From: Chloroflexota bacterium
GTDB lineage: Bacteria; Chloroflexota; UBA6077; JACCZL01
DNA length: 64,000 nucleotides
Direction of reading: 5' to 3'
Assembly: GCA_030447245.1 (NCBI GenBank)
Contig: JAUJPG010000008.1
Span: 74,784 to 138,783 of the forward strand
Shown: one piece after another, positions 28,627 to 41,291 of the stretch
How the letters are laid out: each line of letters opens with the position of its first letter
Position numbering within the stretch: the stretch's first letter is position 1
The notes under the pieces: generated by a model
Told to the model about the DNA's origin: nothing
The model's database searches: none
Seen by the model: the letters and a program-made list of their open reading frames with translations, nothing else
Position numbers and translations under genes: made by a program

Positions 28627-28877
28627 GGTTCGTCCTCCAGACGCAGCCCGTACTTTTCGACGAGCTTCAGGAACTGCTGGACCTGGTAGGGCTTGGCCTG
28701 CCCATCAAACTCTTGCACGTTGACCAGCTCGGGGATGCCGGGATGGGTGAAAATGTGGTGGCTGCCGCGCTGGCGGGCCAGGTGGAAGCCGAAGCCTTCG
28801 ATCAGGTTGACCATGTCGCTGAAGGCGACGTTGCGGGAACCGCCAAGCAGCCGGCGGAGCAGCCGGCGGCGGTTCAA
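28623..28877 (-). CDS. hicA: HicA-family mRNA interferase toxin
   Basis: 84 aa from a TTG (28877) with GGTGGAG 9 bases upstream; a GTG at 28892 and an ATG at 28814 are alternatives. NLIEGFGFHLARQRGSHHIF contains the catalytic His of the HicA fold, followed by PELVNVQEFDGQAKPYQVQQ. The upstream region is a mosaic of gene fragments, so its promoter may not be native. Confidence 0.85.
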   Translation of the reverse strand: MNRRRLLRRLLGGSRNVAFSDMVNLIEGFGFHLARQRGSHHIFTHPGIPELVNVQEFDGQAKPYQVQQFLKLVEKYGLRLEDEP

Positions 28878-28879
28878 GG

Positions 28880-29238
28880 TGGCGCACTCCACCGGGGGCG
28901 GCCTCCGCCAGCGCCCGCGATTCCTCGGCCCGCACGTGGTACTCCACGACTTTCTCGGTCGCCTGAACGCCTTTGCCGACTGGATCCTGGATGATCCAGA
29001 GCTGGGGATCGGAGAGCGCATAGTTTACTGCGTAGATGTAGAACTCGTCGCGCATGCGGTGGGCGGTCTGCCACTCGGTGTAGTAGAGCAACACGTCGCC
29101 GGACGTGGTGTGGCTCTTCACCTCGATGTAGCGCACCGGGCCGCTCGCGGCCTCGCTCTTGATGTCGTAGCCGACGCCGGTCTTGCTCACGTCGACTGGC
29201 TCCCGGCCGGCAGCCCGCTCGTAGGCCAGTACGACCTG
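28880..29238 (-). pseudogene. DUF3883 domain fragment
   Basis: AYERAAGREPVDVSKTGVGY, then RYIEVKSHTTSGDVLLYYTE and a C-terminal YALSDPQLWIIQDPV: the DUF3883 nuclease-like domain normally found at the end of large helicase or defence proteins. Only this domain survives, fused in frame behind a vapC piece. The conserved Asp (GYDIKSE) and IEVK are present. Confidence 0.75.
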
Positions 29239-29374
29239 CATCGCGATCACCATACGGTCCAGGTGCCGCGCGTCCTCCGCCGATCTCGTTCCAGCGTACA
29301 GCTCGGTCACGACGACCGACGAAAGCCAGATGCGTCCCGATTGCAGCGACCGCTCGAGCGCGGGCCACCGGTCG
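29239..29374 (-). pseudogene. vapC (PIN domain) fragment
   Basis: DRWPALERSLQSGRIWLSSV and VVTELYAGTRSAEDARHLD are almost identical, in protein and DNA, to the middle of the intact vapC at 40839-41285. About 135 bases were copied or moved. It lies in frame between an IS5 transposase piece and the DUF3883 piece. Confidence 0.85.
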
Positions 29375-29886
29375 GGCCGGGTCCGTGGCCGGCCGATCGT
29401 GCGCTGGACACGCAGGTGCGCGAGCAGCGGCAACGTCATCGGAGCATCGCCGGCCTGGCCCGGAGTGAGCAGGATGACCAGCGGGCGGCCACGGCCGTCG
29501 ACCGCGGCGTGGATCTTCGTGCTCAGCCCGCCGCGCGAGCGGCCGAGGGCGTGATCGCCCGGTTCGTCTCGGCAGCAGCGCGGATTCTTGTCAATCGACA
29601 CCGCCCCTGTGTGCTCGACGAGCACGGTGCGATCCTCCCGGGCACTGCGCTTGGCCGTAGCCGAATGCTGGTGCGCCCGCACGATCGAGGAGTCGACCGA
29701 CACGTTCCAATCCACCCGACCGGCCGGGTCGGTCTCAGCCTGAATCACGCGCAACAGCTTGTCCCACGTGCCATCGGTCGCGAAGCGATGATGCCGCTTC
29801 CACACCGTCTGCCACGGGCCGAACCGCCCGGGAAGATCACGCCACGCCACCCCGGTCCGATACCGGAACATGATGCCCTCGACCAC
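29375..29886 (-). pseudogene. IS5-family transposase, N-terminal fragment
   Basis: GIMFRYRTGVAWRDLPGRFG and PWQTVWKRHHRFATDGTWDK open the transposase; VDSSIVRAHQHSATAKR and GRSRGGLSTKIHAAVDGRGR follow. It ends at GRPRTRP, where the normal protein would read on as PDRVLADKAY; here it switches to vapC at the shared residues RPDR. Not the same element as the IS at 17 kb. Confidence 0.85.
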
Positions 29887-30147
29887 CTGGCGATCGAGCC
29901 CACGCCGCCTCGCTGAGTTCAGCTGAACGCGTCACCTGGCCAGATTGGCGCCATCACCATCGACCACTTGGGAGCCACACCCTAGTTGACTGCTAACGAG
30001 ACGTGTTGACGTGGGACGAGCGGCGGATACCGCGGGGCCTGAACAGGTCGAGGACGTAAGCGGGCAGACCGGGCCAGAGCGGACGCGGAGTGGGGTGGGA
30101 CGCCAGCGGCGCTTGGCACCTCGGCGCGACGTGGCACGATCTCGCAG

Positions 30148-30544
30148 GTGACCAGCAGACCCGCCGCGGCGCAGCATCTGCGCGACCTCGCGCGGCTGCG
30201 CCGCGTCCGCCGGCAGATCGGCCGGGAGTACGCGCAGCCGCTGGACGTCGAGGCGCTCGCCCGCGGCGCGCACATGTCGGCCGGGCACCTCGGCCGCGAG
30301 TTCCGGCTCGCCTATGGCGAGTCGCCGTACGCCTATCTGATGACGCGGCGCATCGAGCGCGATGGCGCTGCTGCGTCGTGGCGACCTCAGCGTCACCGAG
30401 GTCTGTTTCGCGGTCGGCTTCTCGTCGCTGGGCACCTTCAGCAGTCGCTTCACCGACCTGGTCGGTATGCCGCCCAGCACCTACCCCGGCGCCACGCGGC
30501 GCGCGCGACGGCGGGGATGCCGTCCTGCGTGGCGAAACAGGTGA
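30148..30544 (+). pseudogene. AraC-family regulator, one frameshift
   Basis: RRQIGREYAQPLDVEALARG and SAGHLGREFRLAYGESPYAY are the first helix-turn-helix of an AraC protein. After RRIER the frame shifts near 30360 to MALLRRGDLSVTEVCFAVGF and GTFSSRFTDLVGMPPSTYP, the second one. Start GTG at 30148. The order AraC / VOC / UvrA-like is a familiar cassette in Actinobacteria. Confidence 0.8.
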
Positions 30545-30604
30545 CCAGACCGATCAGGAATCGAGAAGCGCCCCGGTCACCGAGCCGCACCTAGAATGAC
30601 CGCC

Positions 30605-31017
30605 ATGGACATCACCATTCACGCGAGCTTCCTCCCGCACAACGACCGCCGGACGCCTCCCTGGCCTTCTATCGCGACACCCTCGGCTTCGAGGTCCGCA
30701 ACGACGTCGGATACGACGAGATGCGCTGGATCACGGTCGGCCCCGCCGACCAGCCCGGCACGTCCATCGTCCTGCACCCGCCGGCCGCCGACCCCGGCAT
30801 CACCGACGACGAGCGCCGCACCATCGCCGAGATGATGGCCAAGGGAACCTACGCCATCATCACCCTGGCCACCACCGACCTCGACGGCACCTTCGAGCGG
30901 TTGCAGGCCAGCGACGCCGAGGTCGCCCAGGAGCCGACCGAGCAGCCGTACGGCGTTCGCGACTGCGCCGTCCGCGATCCCGCGGGCAACCTGATCCGCA
31001 TCCAGGAGCTCCGTTGA
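30605..31017 (+). pseudogene. VOC (glyoxalase-like) protein, one frameshift
   Basis: Begins MDITIHASFLPHND; after extra bases near 30650 the frame changes and continues FYRDTLGFEVRNDVGYDEMR, ITLATTDLDGTFERLQA and GVRDCAVRDPAGNLIRIQEL, a standard VOC metal-binding or antibiotic-resistance-type fold. Without the indel it would be about 137 aa and complete. Confidence 0.85.
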
Positions 31018-31136
31018 CCCGCCCCGGCGATCGCAGCCATGACCTGCACCGACGGCACCGTGAAGCAGCCCGCGCACGACGCCGGTGGCGGCCGCCTGGA
31101 CCGCGAAGGCGGCCCCACCCAACAGATGGAGACACG

Positions 31137-33513
<2,377 letters not shown>

Positions 33514-33606
33514 CCGAGGCCCTCGCGGACACCGTGAGACGAGATCTCTCATTCGTTTCGACTCGTTCCTCCGGTCAGCCATCAAGCACGGTTTCCGAAT
33601 CATTCG

Positions 33607-33975
33607 ATGGCATCCCCTGAACCGCGATGCCGCCGCACTCAGGTGGGCCGCCGAATAAGGAGACACTTCCTAGGTGAGCTGTTCGCCCGTGTGATCCTGG
33701 ACAATCTGGGGCGATTCATCGTTCCGGCGATCGCCGGCCCAGCCAGGCTCGTACCGCCTGAATCGCTCGCGACACCTGACCTCAGCGACGTGGCCCTGCG
33801 TAACGCGGCCCAGCGCGGCCGTCTGCGCGCCATTCGCACGCCGACGGGGACGTGGCGCAGCAGTAAGCAGTGGGTCGACGCCTATCGCCAGAGTCGCTAT
33901 GCCTCTCTCCGGGTGACACGTCGAGGTACGGTGCGCCGCTCCCGCGTCGGGCCTAGTGATGTCCGGATCCAATGA
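33607..33975 (+). CDS. hypothetical helix-turn-helix-like protein
   Basis: Up to 122 aa; the start is uncertain (ATG at 33607, or a GTG at 33691). The C-terminal half, DLSDVALRNAAQRGRLRAIR and GTWRSSKQWVDAYRQSRYA, resembles a small MerR/excisionase-like DNA-binding domain. It overlaps the dnaN fragment by 20 bases. Confidence 0.4.
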   Translation: MASPEPRCRRTQVGRRIRRHFLGELFARVILDNLGRFIVPAIAGPARLVPPESLATPDLSDVALRNAAQRGRLRAIRTPTGTWRSSKQWVDAYRQSRYASLRVTRRGTVRRSRVGPSDVRIQ

Positions 33976-34320
33976 TGGGGTGCATCCGAAGGATGCCAAG
34001 ACGCGGGTCACGCTCCAGACGGCCGACTTCCTGCGGGCGACCAAGGCCGCCCAGGTCTTCGCGCGGAACAACTCGATGATCGTCCGCTTGCAGCTCGTCC
34101 CGCCGGAAGGCGACGCGAGCATCGAGCTTGGCAAGGTCACCATAACCTCCACGTCGGCCGAGATTGGCGACAACACGGGCGACGTCGACGCCAGCGTGGA
34201 GGGCGAGGCCCAGCACGTCGCCTTCAACGGCCGCTGCCTCCGTGACGCCCTCGAGGCCCTCGACACCCAGAACACCTACCTCGAAGTCACCGGCCCGGCC
34301 AGCCCCGGCATCCTCCGCCC
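33956..34320 (+). pseudogene. dnaN fragment (beta-clamp domain 3 only)
   Basis: TRVTLQTADFLRATKAAQVF, ARNNSMIVRLQLVPPEG, then HVAFNGRCLRDALEALDTQN and SPGILRP: the third domain of the DNA polymerase III sliding clamp. The first two domains and the last strand (MPM-type end) are absent. After 34320 the sequence becomes the antisense of a serine recombinase remnant. Cannot form a clamp alone. Confidence 0.75.
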
Positions 34321-34440
34321 CGACCTTGCCGGCTCCAGCTTGCCCCGAGTCGTCCGCTCGTCCATCTTCTCCCGCTCGACCTCGCCCACGAAGACCCGCA
34401 CCGCTCGGATGAAGCGGCCGTCGGCGGTGTTGTAGTCCGG
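34320..34440 (-). pseudogene. serine recombinase fragment
   Basis: DYNTADGRFIRAVRVFVGEV and EREKMDERTTRGKL match the helix-E region of large serine recombinases (family: TAEGR..RSVRAFVAEVEREKI.ERTTRG). Only about 40 codons remain, abutting dnaN on one side and the binding-protein gene on the other. Confidence 0.65.
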
Positions 34441-34441
34441 G

Positions 34442-36121
34442 CTACCGGTCGAGCCAGGCGTCGCGGAAGACCTCGAAGCCGTCGTGGCTGATCCGCAGGT
34501 CCTTGACCTGCTTCGACCCAAGTCCGACGGTCGGGCGCTCGCAGACGACCAGGACGAACGCCTCGTCGAGCAGGAGCTGGCTCAACTGGCGGTACATCGC
34601 GCGCCGCTGGCCCTCGTCGAGCGTCGTCGCCCCTTCCGAGATCAGCCGGCTGTACGCCTCTGACTGATACTGCGTCGAGCCGCTCGTTGGGCTGTAGGTC
34701 TGGAGCGCGCTGAAGATGGTCGATGGGTCCTTGTTGGTCTGATTGCTGGTGTGGACGGCCATCTGGTACTCGCCGCGCAGGAAGCGCTGGCGGTAGACCG
34801 CCGACTCCGAGTCCTCGATCCGCAGCCGGACCCCGATCTTCTGTAGATCAGCCTGGAGGATCTGGGCGGCCTGCGCCCGCTCGATCGCAATCGACGAGCT
34901 GGCCTGGACTGTCGCCTCGAACCCGTCCGGATGGCCGGCCTCGGCGAGCAGCTGCCTGGCCCGCTCCAGGTCGAACGACGCGTGGGCGTTCAATGTCTCG
35001 TCGTAGCCAATCGTCCCCTTCGGGAATGGGATCTGCATCTGCGCCGCCGCGCCGCCGTAGGCGACCTGGTTTATCCGCTGGCGGTCAACCGCCCAGTGGA
35101 CCGCCTGGCGGACCAGCTTGTTGTCGAACGGTGGCTGGGTGACGTTCATCAGGACGTTCAAGATCTGGGCACCCGGTGGGGCCGAGATACCGGCCAGGCT
35201 CGGGTGGTCCTTCAGCCGCGCGTACTCGGTGAACGACGGCTGGGACAGCATGTGGACGACGCCGGTCTCGAGGTTGGTCGCCATCGTCTGCTGATCCGGT
35301 AGCACCCGCAAGACGATCTCCTCGAAGAACGGCCGCTCCCGGTCCCAGTACTGCTCGTTGCGGACGAAGCGTAGCTGGTCGTTCGGCCGCCATTCGGCAA
35401 GCTTGAACGGGCCAGTCCCGACGCCCTTCGTCTTGAGGTCGTCCACGTTCTCGCGGTCCAGGACAAAAAACAGGTGGAGCAGCTCGAACGGAGCCGGATT
35501 GGGCTTGTCGTAATGAAACACAACCGTGAACGGGTCCGGTGTCTCGGTGCGAGTCACGGTCTGCGCCAACACCCGCGTGTTGGCGCCGACCGCCGGGTCT
35601 TGGGCCCGCTGGAGGTTCCAGAGCACGTCCTCGGCCGTAAACTCGCGCCCGCCGTGGAACTTCACATCCTTTCGGAGGTTCAGCCTGGTGCTCATCCCGT
35701 CCCGCGCCACGTCCCACGACTCGGCCAAGCGAGGCTGCGGCCTCAGGTTCTCGTCGTAGATCGCCAGCACATCGAACAGGGTGTACGCCATCGGCGTGTT
35801 ACCGAGCGCGAAGTTCGTCGGGTCAAAGTTGAACAGGTCGATTCGCCGCCCGACAGTGAGCGTGCCGCCGCGCTTGCCCGCACTCGCGGCCGGGACGGAG
35901 GTTCCGGCCGGCTTGACTGCCAATCCTTCGGTCGGTTTGGCCGCCGGCGGGCCCGCGGTCGCGGCCGGCTTGGGCGCTTCGGCCTTCGCCCCCGGGACCG
36001 GGGTCGGCGCGGCGGGCGGGGCCGGCGACTGGATCGGCGCACAGGCGGTCCCCAGCGAGACGAGGCCGCCAAGGCCGAGCAGGCGAAGCGCGCGACGGCG
36101 GGACAGGAGCAGTGCAGTCAT
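34442..36121 (-). CDS. ABC peptide-type substrate-binding lipoprotein (Tat-like signal)
   Basis: 559 aa, solute-binding protein family 5. SRRRALRLLGLGGLVSLGTA fits a twin-arginine signal with lipobox Cys near residue 27, then a Pro/Ala/Lys linker to about residue 80, and RKDVKFHGGREFTAEDVLWN. The ATG at 36121 overlaps the stop of the DapA-family gene (ATGA), so the two are coupled. No permeases nearby. It could deliver the compound handled by DapA and the divergent amidohydrolases (inference). Confidence 0.92.
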   Translation of the reverse strand: MTALLLSRRRALRLLGLGGLVSLGTACAPIQSPAPPAAPTPVPGAKAEAPKPAATAGPPAAKPTEGLAVKPAGTSVPAASAGKRGGTLTVGRRIDLFNFDPTNFALGNTPMAYTLFDVLAIYDENLRPQPRLAESWDVARDGMSTRLNLRKDVKFHGGREFTAEDVLWNLQRAQDPAVGANTRVLAQTVTRTETPDPFTVVFHYDKPNPAPFELLHLFFVLDRENVDDLKTKGVGTGPFKLAEWRPNDQLRFVRNEQYWDRERPFFEEIVLRVLPDQQTMATNLETGVVHMLSQPSFTEYARLKDHPSLAGISAPPGAQILNVLMNVTQPPFDNKLVRQAVHWAVDRQRINQVAYGGAAAQMQIPFPKGTIGYDETLNAHASFDLERARQLLAEAGHPDGFEATVQASSSIAIERAQAAQILQADLQKIGVRLRIEDSESAVYRQRFLRGEYQMAVHTSNQTNKDPSTIFSALQTYSPTSGSTQYQSEAYSRLISEGATTLDEGQRRAMYRQLSQLLLDEAFVLVVCERPTVGLGSKQVKDLRISHDGFEVFRDAWLDR

Positions 36122-37101
36122 CTCGTTCTCTCCACTTGCCTGACAGGCGACAGCGCGGTGATCAGGTCGTTGTCGCAGAGAACCTGGGCAAGACGGGCGC
36201 GCTCGGTGGCATCGAGCGTCCGGACGGGTGGGCGGCTCGGGCCCCCGGCCAGCCCGCGGCACTCCAGCGCTGCCTTGGTCCAGGGGACGTACGCGGGGAA
36301 GCCGGCACGGATCTCCGGCTCGAGCAGTTGGCGGAAGGTGTAGAGACGATCGTACAGCGCGAACGCGCACTCCACGTTTCGCCGAGACGCGGCCGTGAAG
36401 AGGTCAGCCATAAAGCGCGGCGCGAACACCGCCGTCGCGGTCAGCAAGGCCGGCGAGCCGCACAGCAGCGTGAACACCAGTGGCGGCTCGACAGCGGCAA
36501 TGATCGGAAAGCGGTTGCTGAAGCGGCGCATGGCAGCGTAGAAGCGCACCACGTCGCCACTCGCCTCCTTGACGCCAACGAAGTGCTCGAGCTCGGCCAA
36601 CGCCGCGATCGTGTCGAGCGGGATCTCACCGCCGTGCGCGGCCGGATTGTTGTAGAGGAGGAACGGCACGCCGGCCCGATCGTCCAGCCCGCGGTAGAAG
36701 TCGAGGATACCGACCGCGTCGGTCTTGAAGGCGGACGGTGGCGGGACCATCACGCCGTCGGCGCCGACGGCGGCGGCATGGCGGGCCAGCGCGACAACCG
36801 TGGGCAAGTCGTGGGCGAGCGTCCCGGCCACGACGGTCGCTCGGCCGGCGACTGTCCGCGCGGTCAGCTCGACCACGCGCATCCGTTCCGCCACTGAGAG
36901 CGACGGCGCCTCGCCGATCGTCCCGCACGGGACCAGCACCCTAACGCCCTCGTCCAGCAAGAACTCGAGGTTCGCCCGGATGCCTCCCTCGTCGAGGCTC
37001 AGGTCAGCGTTGAAGGGCGTGATCGTCGCGGCGATCACCCCGCGCAACCGATCGCGGAGCCGATCGATATGTTGCGCCGGGCTCGATCCCTGATCTGCCA
37101 C
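36118..37101 (-). CDS. DapA-family aldolase/lyase
   Basis: About 327 aa class I aldolase of the dihydrodipicolinate synthase / N-acetylneuraminate lyase superfamily. ALVPCGTIGE-type loop (VLVPCGTIGEAPSLS), the Tyr of PFLLYNNPAA, and the Schiff-base Lys in FVGVKEASGD are all present. I chose GTG at 37101 with GGAGGG 7 bases upstream; an ATG at 37137 would add 12 residues. Coupled to a binding protein rather than to lysine genes, so a catabolic sugar-acid or related aldolase is more likely than lysine synthesis. Confidence 0.9.
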   Translation of the reverse strand: MADQGSSPAQHIDRLRDRLRGVIAATITPFNADLSLDEGGIRANLEFLLDEGVRVLVPCGTIGEAPSLSVAERMRVVELTARTVAGRATVVAGTLAHDLPTVVALARHAAAVGADGVMVPPPSAFKTDAVGILDFYRGLDDRAGVPFLLYNNPAAHGGEIPLDTIAALAELEHFVGVKEASGDVVRFYAAMRRFSNRFPIIAAVEPPLVFTLLCGSPALLTATAVFAPRFMADLFTAASRRNVECAFALYDRLYTFRQLLEPEIRAGFPAYVPWTKAALECRGLAGGPSRPPVRTLDATERARLAQVLCDNDLITALSPVRQVERTR

Positions 37102-37140
37102 CGCGCAGCCCTCCGGTGTCGGCCTCGGCGCCCACATCCG

Positions 37141-37149
37141 ATCATAGCA
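37141..37149 (-). promoter_or_regulatory. extended -10 (TGCTATGAT) for the DapA-family gene
   Basis: Reads TGCTATGAT on the minus strand about 40 bases before the GTG at 37101. No good -35 box. Confidence 0.4.
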
Positions 37150-37234
37150 AGGCGCTCGCCAACGTGCGACCAGCGGCGTTTCGTCCTCGGCCACCGATGC
37201 TACACTGGCCCCGAGTGGGGGGTGGCGGGGCGCC

Positions 37235-37996
37235 ATGCTGATCGACGGGCACACCCACATCGGCACCCAGCATGGCTGGCGTTGGGACGTCGAGCAGCTC
37301 ATGGCGTCGGCCGATGAGATCGGCGCCGACATTGTTCTCAGCAGCCACCTGGCCAGCATCTTCTACTCGCTCGACGACGGCAATCAGGAGCTCGGCCGAG
37401 CGATGTGCCGCTATCCGGGTCGATTGCTCGGCTACGTTGCGATTCCCTCCGGCCGCCTCGGCCGGGCCGCCGTCGACGCGATCGACCGGTACGTCGGCGA
37501 GTACGGGATGGTAGGAGTGAAGATCTACTCTACCCCGCGGGCCAAAGCGAGGCCCGAGCGCCTGCTATCGGTCGCCGAGCCGGGGATGCTGCCGGTAATC
37601 GAGCGCGCCGCGGCGCTCCGCCTGCCAATCCTCGCGCACGCCACGCCGGAGGAGTGCGCCTGGCTCGCCGAGCGGGTACCAGAGGCGACGATCGTCATGG
37701 GCCACATGGGCGGGACCGCGATCGCTGAGGGCGACTGGATTCGAGCGATTGCAACCGCTGCCCACTGGCCCAACATCTACCTTGACACCGCCACCTCGAC
37801 CGTGGACGCCGGCATGCTCGAGCTGGCCGTCGAAGAAGTCGGTGCCGAGCGGATCGTGTTCGGCACCGACTGCCCGCTGCTCGACCCGCATGCCCAGCTT
37901 GCCCGGGTCACCGGCGCCGAGTTGACTGACGAGCAGCGCGCACTGATTCTCGGCGGTAACCTCGCCCGCCTACTCGGGCTCGGGGTGGGGCGGTGA
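37235..37996 (+). CDS. amidohydrolase family 2 metal-dependent hydrolase
   Basis: 253 aa TIM-barrel enzyme. The metal-binding DGHTHIG opens the protein, HATPEE and MGHMGG supply further His ligands, and FGTDCPLLDP carries the catalytic Asp. The family cleaves C-N or C-C bonds (decarboxylases and lactonases are included). It overlaps the next paralogue by 4 bases (GTGA) and is divergent from the DapA-family gene, sharing a roughly 130-bp control region. Confidence 0.9.
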   Translation: MLIDGHTHIGTQHGWRWDVEQLMASADEIGADIVLSSHLASIFYSLDDGNQELGRAMCRYPGRLLGYVAIPSGRLGRAAVDAIDRYVGEYGMVGVKIYSTPRAKARPERLLSVAEPGMLPVIERAAALRLPILAHATPEECAWLAERVPEATIVMGHMGGTAIAEGDWIRAIATAAHWPNIYLDTATSTVDAGMLELAVEEVGAERIVFGTDCPLLDPHAQLARVTGAELTDEQRALILGGNLARLLGLGVGR

Positions 37997-38748
37997 TCGT
38001 CGACGCCAGCGCATTCGTCGGCGACTGGCCCTACTGGCGCCTGCCCCGCGCTGGCGCCGAGGGCTTGCTCGCCACCCTCGACCGCTGGGACATCGCGCTA
38101 GCCGTGGTCAGCTCGACCAGGGCGCTGCTCCTCGACGGCCCGTCCGGCAACTCCGAGTTGCTCGACCTCGCCCGACAACCCCCGGATCGGGTCATGCCGG
38201 TCGCCACGGTCAACCCAGCCGCTGGTTCGGTCGCGGTCGAGGACGCCGAGACGTGCCTGGCGGCCGGCGCGCGAGGCATTCGTCTGGCCCCGGCCTTCCA
38301 CGGCTATGGCCTCGAGCCGAACCCGCATCTCGACGCGGTTGTCCGGCTTGCTCGGGATGCCGGTCGTCCGGTCCTGCTCACTGTGCGGGCGATCATGAAC
38401 TGGGGCTTCCCGCACCTGCCCGCCGCCGCGGCCGCGTCACTGCTTGCGCGTCACCGGGGGCTGCGTCTGGTCTTGTGCGGCGTCAATCGCGTCGACTTCG
38501 ACGCGGCGGTCGATCTCGCCCGCTCGGCGGAGGTTTACGTTGAGACCTCGTGCCTCCAGGAGTTCGGCGCGGTCGCCGCTACCGTCGAGCGGATCGGTGC
38601 GGAGCGGGTCCTGTTCGGGACCGGCCTGCCCCTCCAGTACGCTGCCCCCGGGATTGCCAAGGTCAGGCGTGCCCATTTGTCTGAGGAAGACCGGGCGCGC
38701 GTCCTCGGCACCACTGCCATCGCCCTGTTCGGTGCCGGCGGTGACTGA
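37993..38748 (+). CDS. amidohydrolase-like protein lacking metal ligands
   Basis: 251 aa, same fold as its upstream neighbour (AGARGIRLAPAFHGYGL; GAERVLFGTGLPLQYAAPG; ending in a DRARVLGTTAIALF helix). DASAFVGD replaces DGHTHIG, and FGTGLPL replaces FGTDCPL, so both the HxH pair and the catalytic Asp are gone. It may be a non-catalytic partner of the first protein. GTG start overlapping the previous stop. Confidence 0.85.
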   Translation: MIVDASAFVGDWPYWRLPRAGAEGLLATLDRWDIALAVVSSTRALLLDGPSGNSELLDLARQPPDRVMPVATVNPAAGSVAVEDAETCLAAGARGIRLAPAFHGYGLEPNPHLDAVVRLARDAGRPVLLTVRAIMNWGFPHLPAAAAASLLARHRGLRLVLCGVNRVDFDAAVDLARSAEVYVETSCLQEFGAVAATVERIGAERVLFGTGLPLQYAAPGIAKVRRAHLSEEDRARVLGTTAIALFGAGGD

Positions 38749-38875
38749 CCCGTCTGCTGGCCGGTGCCGTGCCTGGCGGGTCCGCTGCCTCCCTCCGGCC
38801 CGCCACGGTTGGACGCCATCATGGTCCAGCCGCACTCCTTGTGAACGTCGCCTGGTGGCTACCAAGAATCCACTA

Positions 38876-40314
<1,439 letters not shown>

Positions 40315-40352
40315 TAGGTTACGTCCTCAATGTCCGACTCTGGGCGTGCATC

Positions 40353-40446
40353 GGCGTAAGTGTCCGATGGAAGGACACTCTTACGGGTGGCTGCGGTTTT
40401 GCAGAATGGAAGGTGGATGCCCATGCACGTCGCCCGCTGAAAGCTC
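40353..40446. repeat. dispersed element, copy B
   Basis: GTGTCCGATGGAAGGACACT, GGTTTTGCAGAATGGAA, the variant core TGGATGCCCATGCACG (40414-40429) and TCGCCCGCTGA. Lies directly beyond the IS630 right end. Confidence 0.65.
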
Positions 40447-40609
40447 TGGCGCGTTGGTAGGAATGACGCCGCTGACCGTGGCTTGTTTGCGCGTCGCCAT
40501 GATCGCGATTTAGAGCGCCTCCGGTTCGAGTTGATGCTTCGGGTCATGGGCCTGCTCGAGCCAGGAATCGACCGCCTGGCAAGCTTGGGTCAGGGATTCT
40601 CGTCGATCA

Positions 40610-40730
40610 AGATGAAGGCGAGTGGCTGCGAACCCCGCAGGCGAGACGCTACCTGGGCGTGCACGAGGAAACGATGCAACGTCGAGCGCGCTCGACGATC
40701 AACTCAAGAGCCTGGGCGCGGAGTGGGGCA
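40610..40730 (+). pseudogene. excisionase-like helix-turn-helix fragment
   Basis: EWLRTPQARRYLGVHEETMQ plus RRARS resembles the N-terminus of MerR/excisionase-type DNA-binding domains. No matching start or end; too short to function. Confidence 0.3.
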
Positions 40731-40838
40731 CGCTAATCGTTGAGGAGGTCGAGTCCCCAGATCGCGTCATCATTTCGGGCCTGTTGAGCGTCCATCGCCA
40801 GGCCGTCAGCGCCGTACAGAGCGCTCAGCAGCGGGAGC

Positions 40839-41285
40839 TTACTCCGCCGCCGGAAGCGGGCGGATCGTCACGTCGAGTCTGGCGGCGGAAGCCAGCCGCG
40901 CCCACGCCTCGAAGTGCCGGACGTTGGCGGTGATCACCACGCCGCTCAGGCGAGCGGCAGAGACGACGATGAGCACGTCCGCCAGGTGGTCGCGCGGCCG
41001 CACGCTCCCCTCCAGACTGATGCGCCGCGCGATCAGGCGGCCTGCCCGAGCCCACTCGCCGGCCGTAGGCGTCAGCAGCCGCTCGATGCCTTGCATCGCG
41101 GCCACCATGAGGTCCAGGTGCCGCGCGTCCTCCGCCGACCGCGTCCCTGCGTACAACTCAGTCACGACGACCGACGAAAGCCAGATGCGGCCAGATTGCA
41201 GCGACCGCTCGAGCGCCGGCCACCGGTCGGGCCGGCGGATCGCGTCCAGCAGCGCGCTCGTATCGGGGACCTCGGGTCGCGCCAC
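40839..41285 (-). CDS. vapC: VapC-family PIN-domain toxin
   Basis: 148 aa ribonuclease toxin. PIN acidic residues are seen in VPDTSALLDAI (Asp), VVTELYAGTR (Glu), and RPRDHLADVLIVVSAARLSG (Asp residues), then GVVITANVRHFEAW. GTG start 6 bases after the antitoxin stop. A 135-bp piece of it occurs at 29239-29374. Confidence 0.92.
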   Translation of the reverse strand: MARPEVPDTSALLDAIRRPDRWPALERSLQSGRIWLSSVVVTELYAGTRSAEDARHLDLMVAAMQGIERLLTPTAGEWARAGRLIARRISLEGSVRPRDHLADVLIVVSAARLSGVVITANVRHFEAWARLASAARLDVTIRPLPAAE

Positions 41286-41291
41286 TCGGGT

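Noticed and set aside
27940..28689. Long continuation of the second nuclease frame to 28689
   Set aside because: Beyond about 28120 it turns Arg-rich and reads antisense through hicB.
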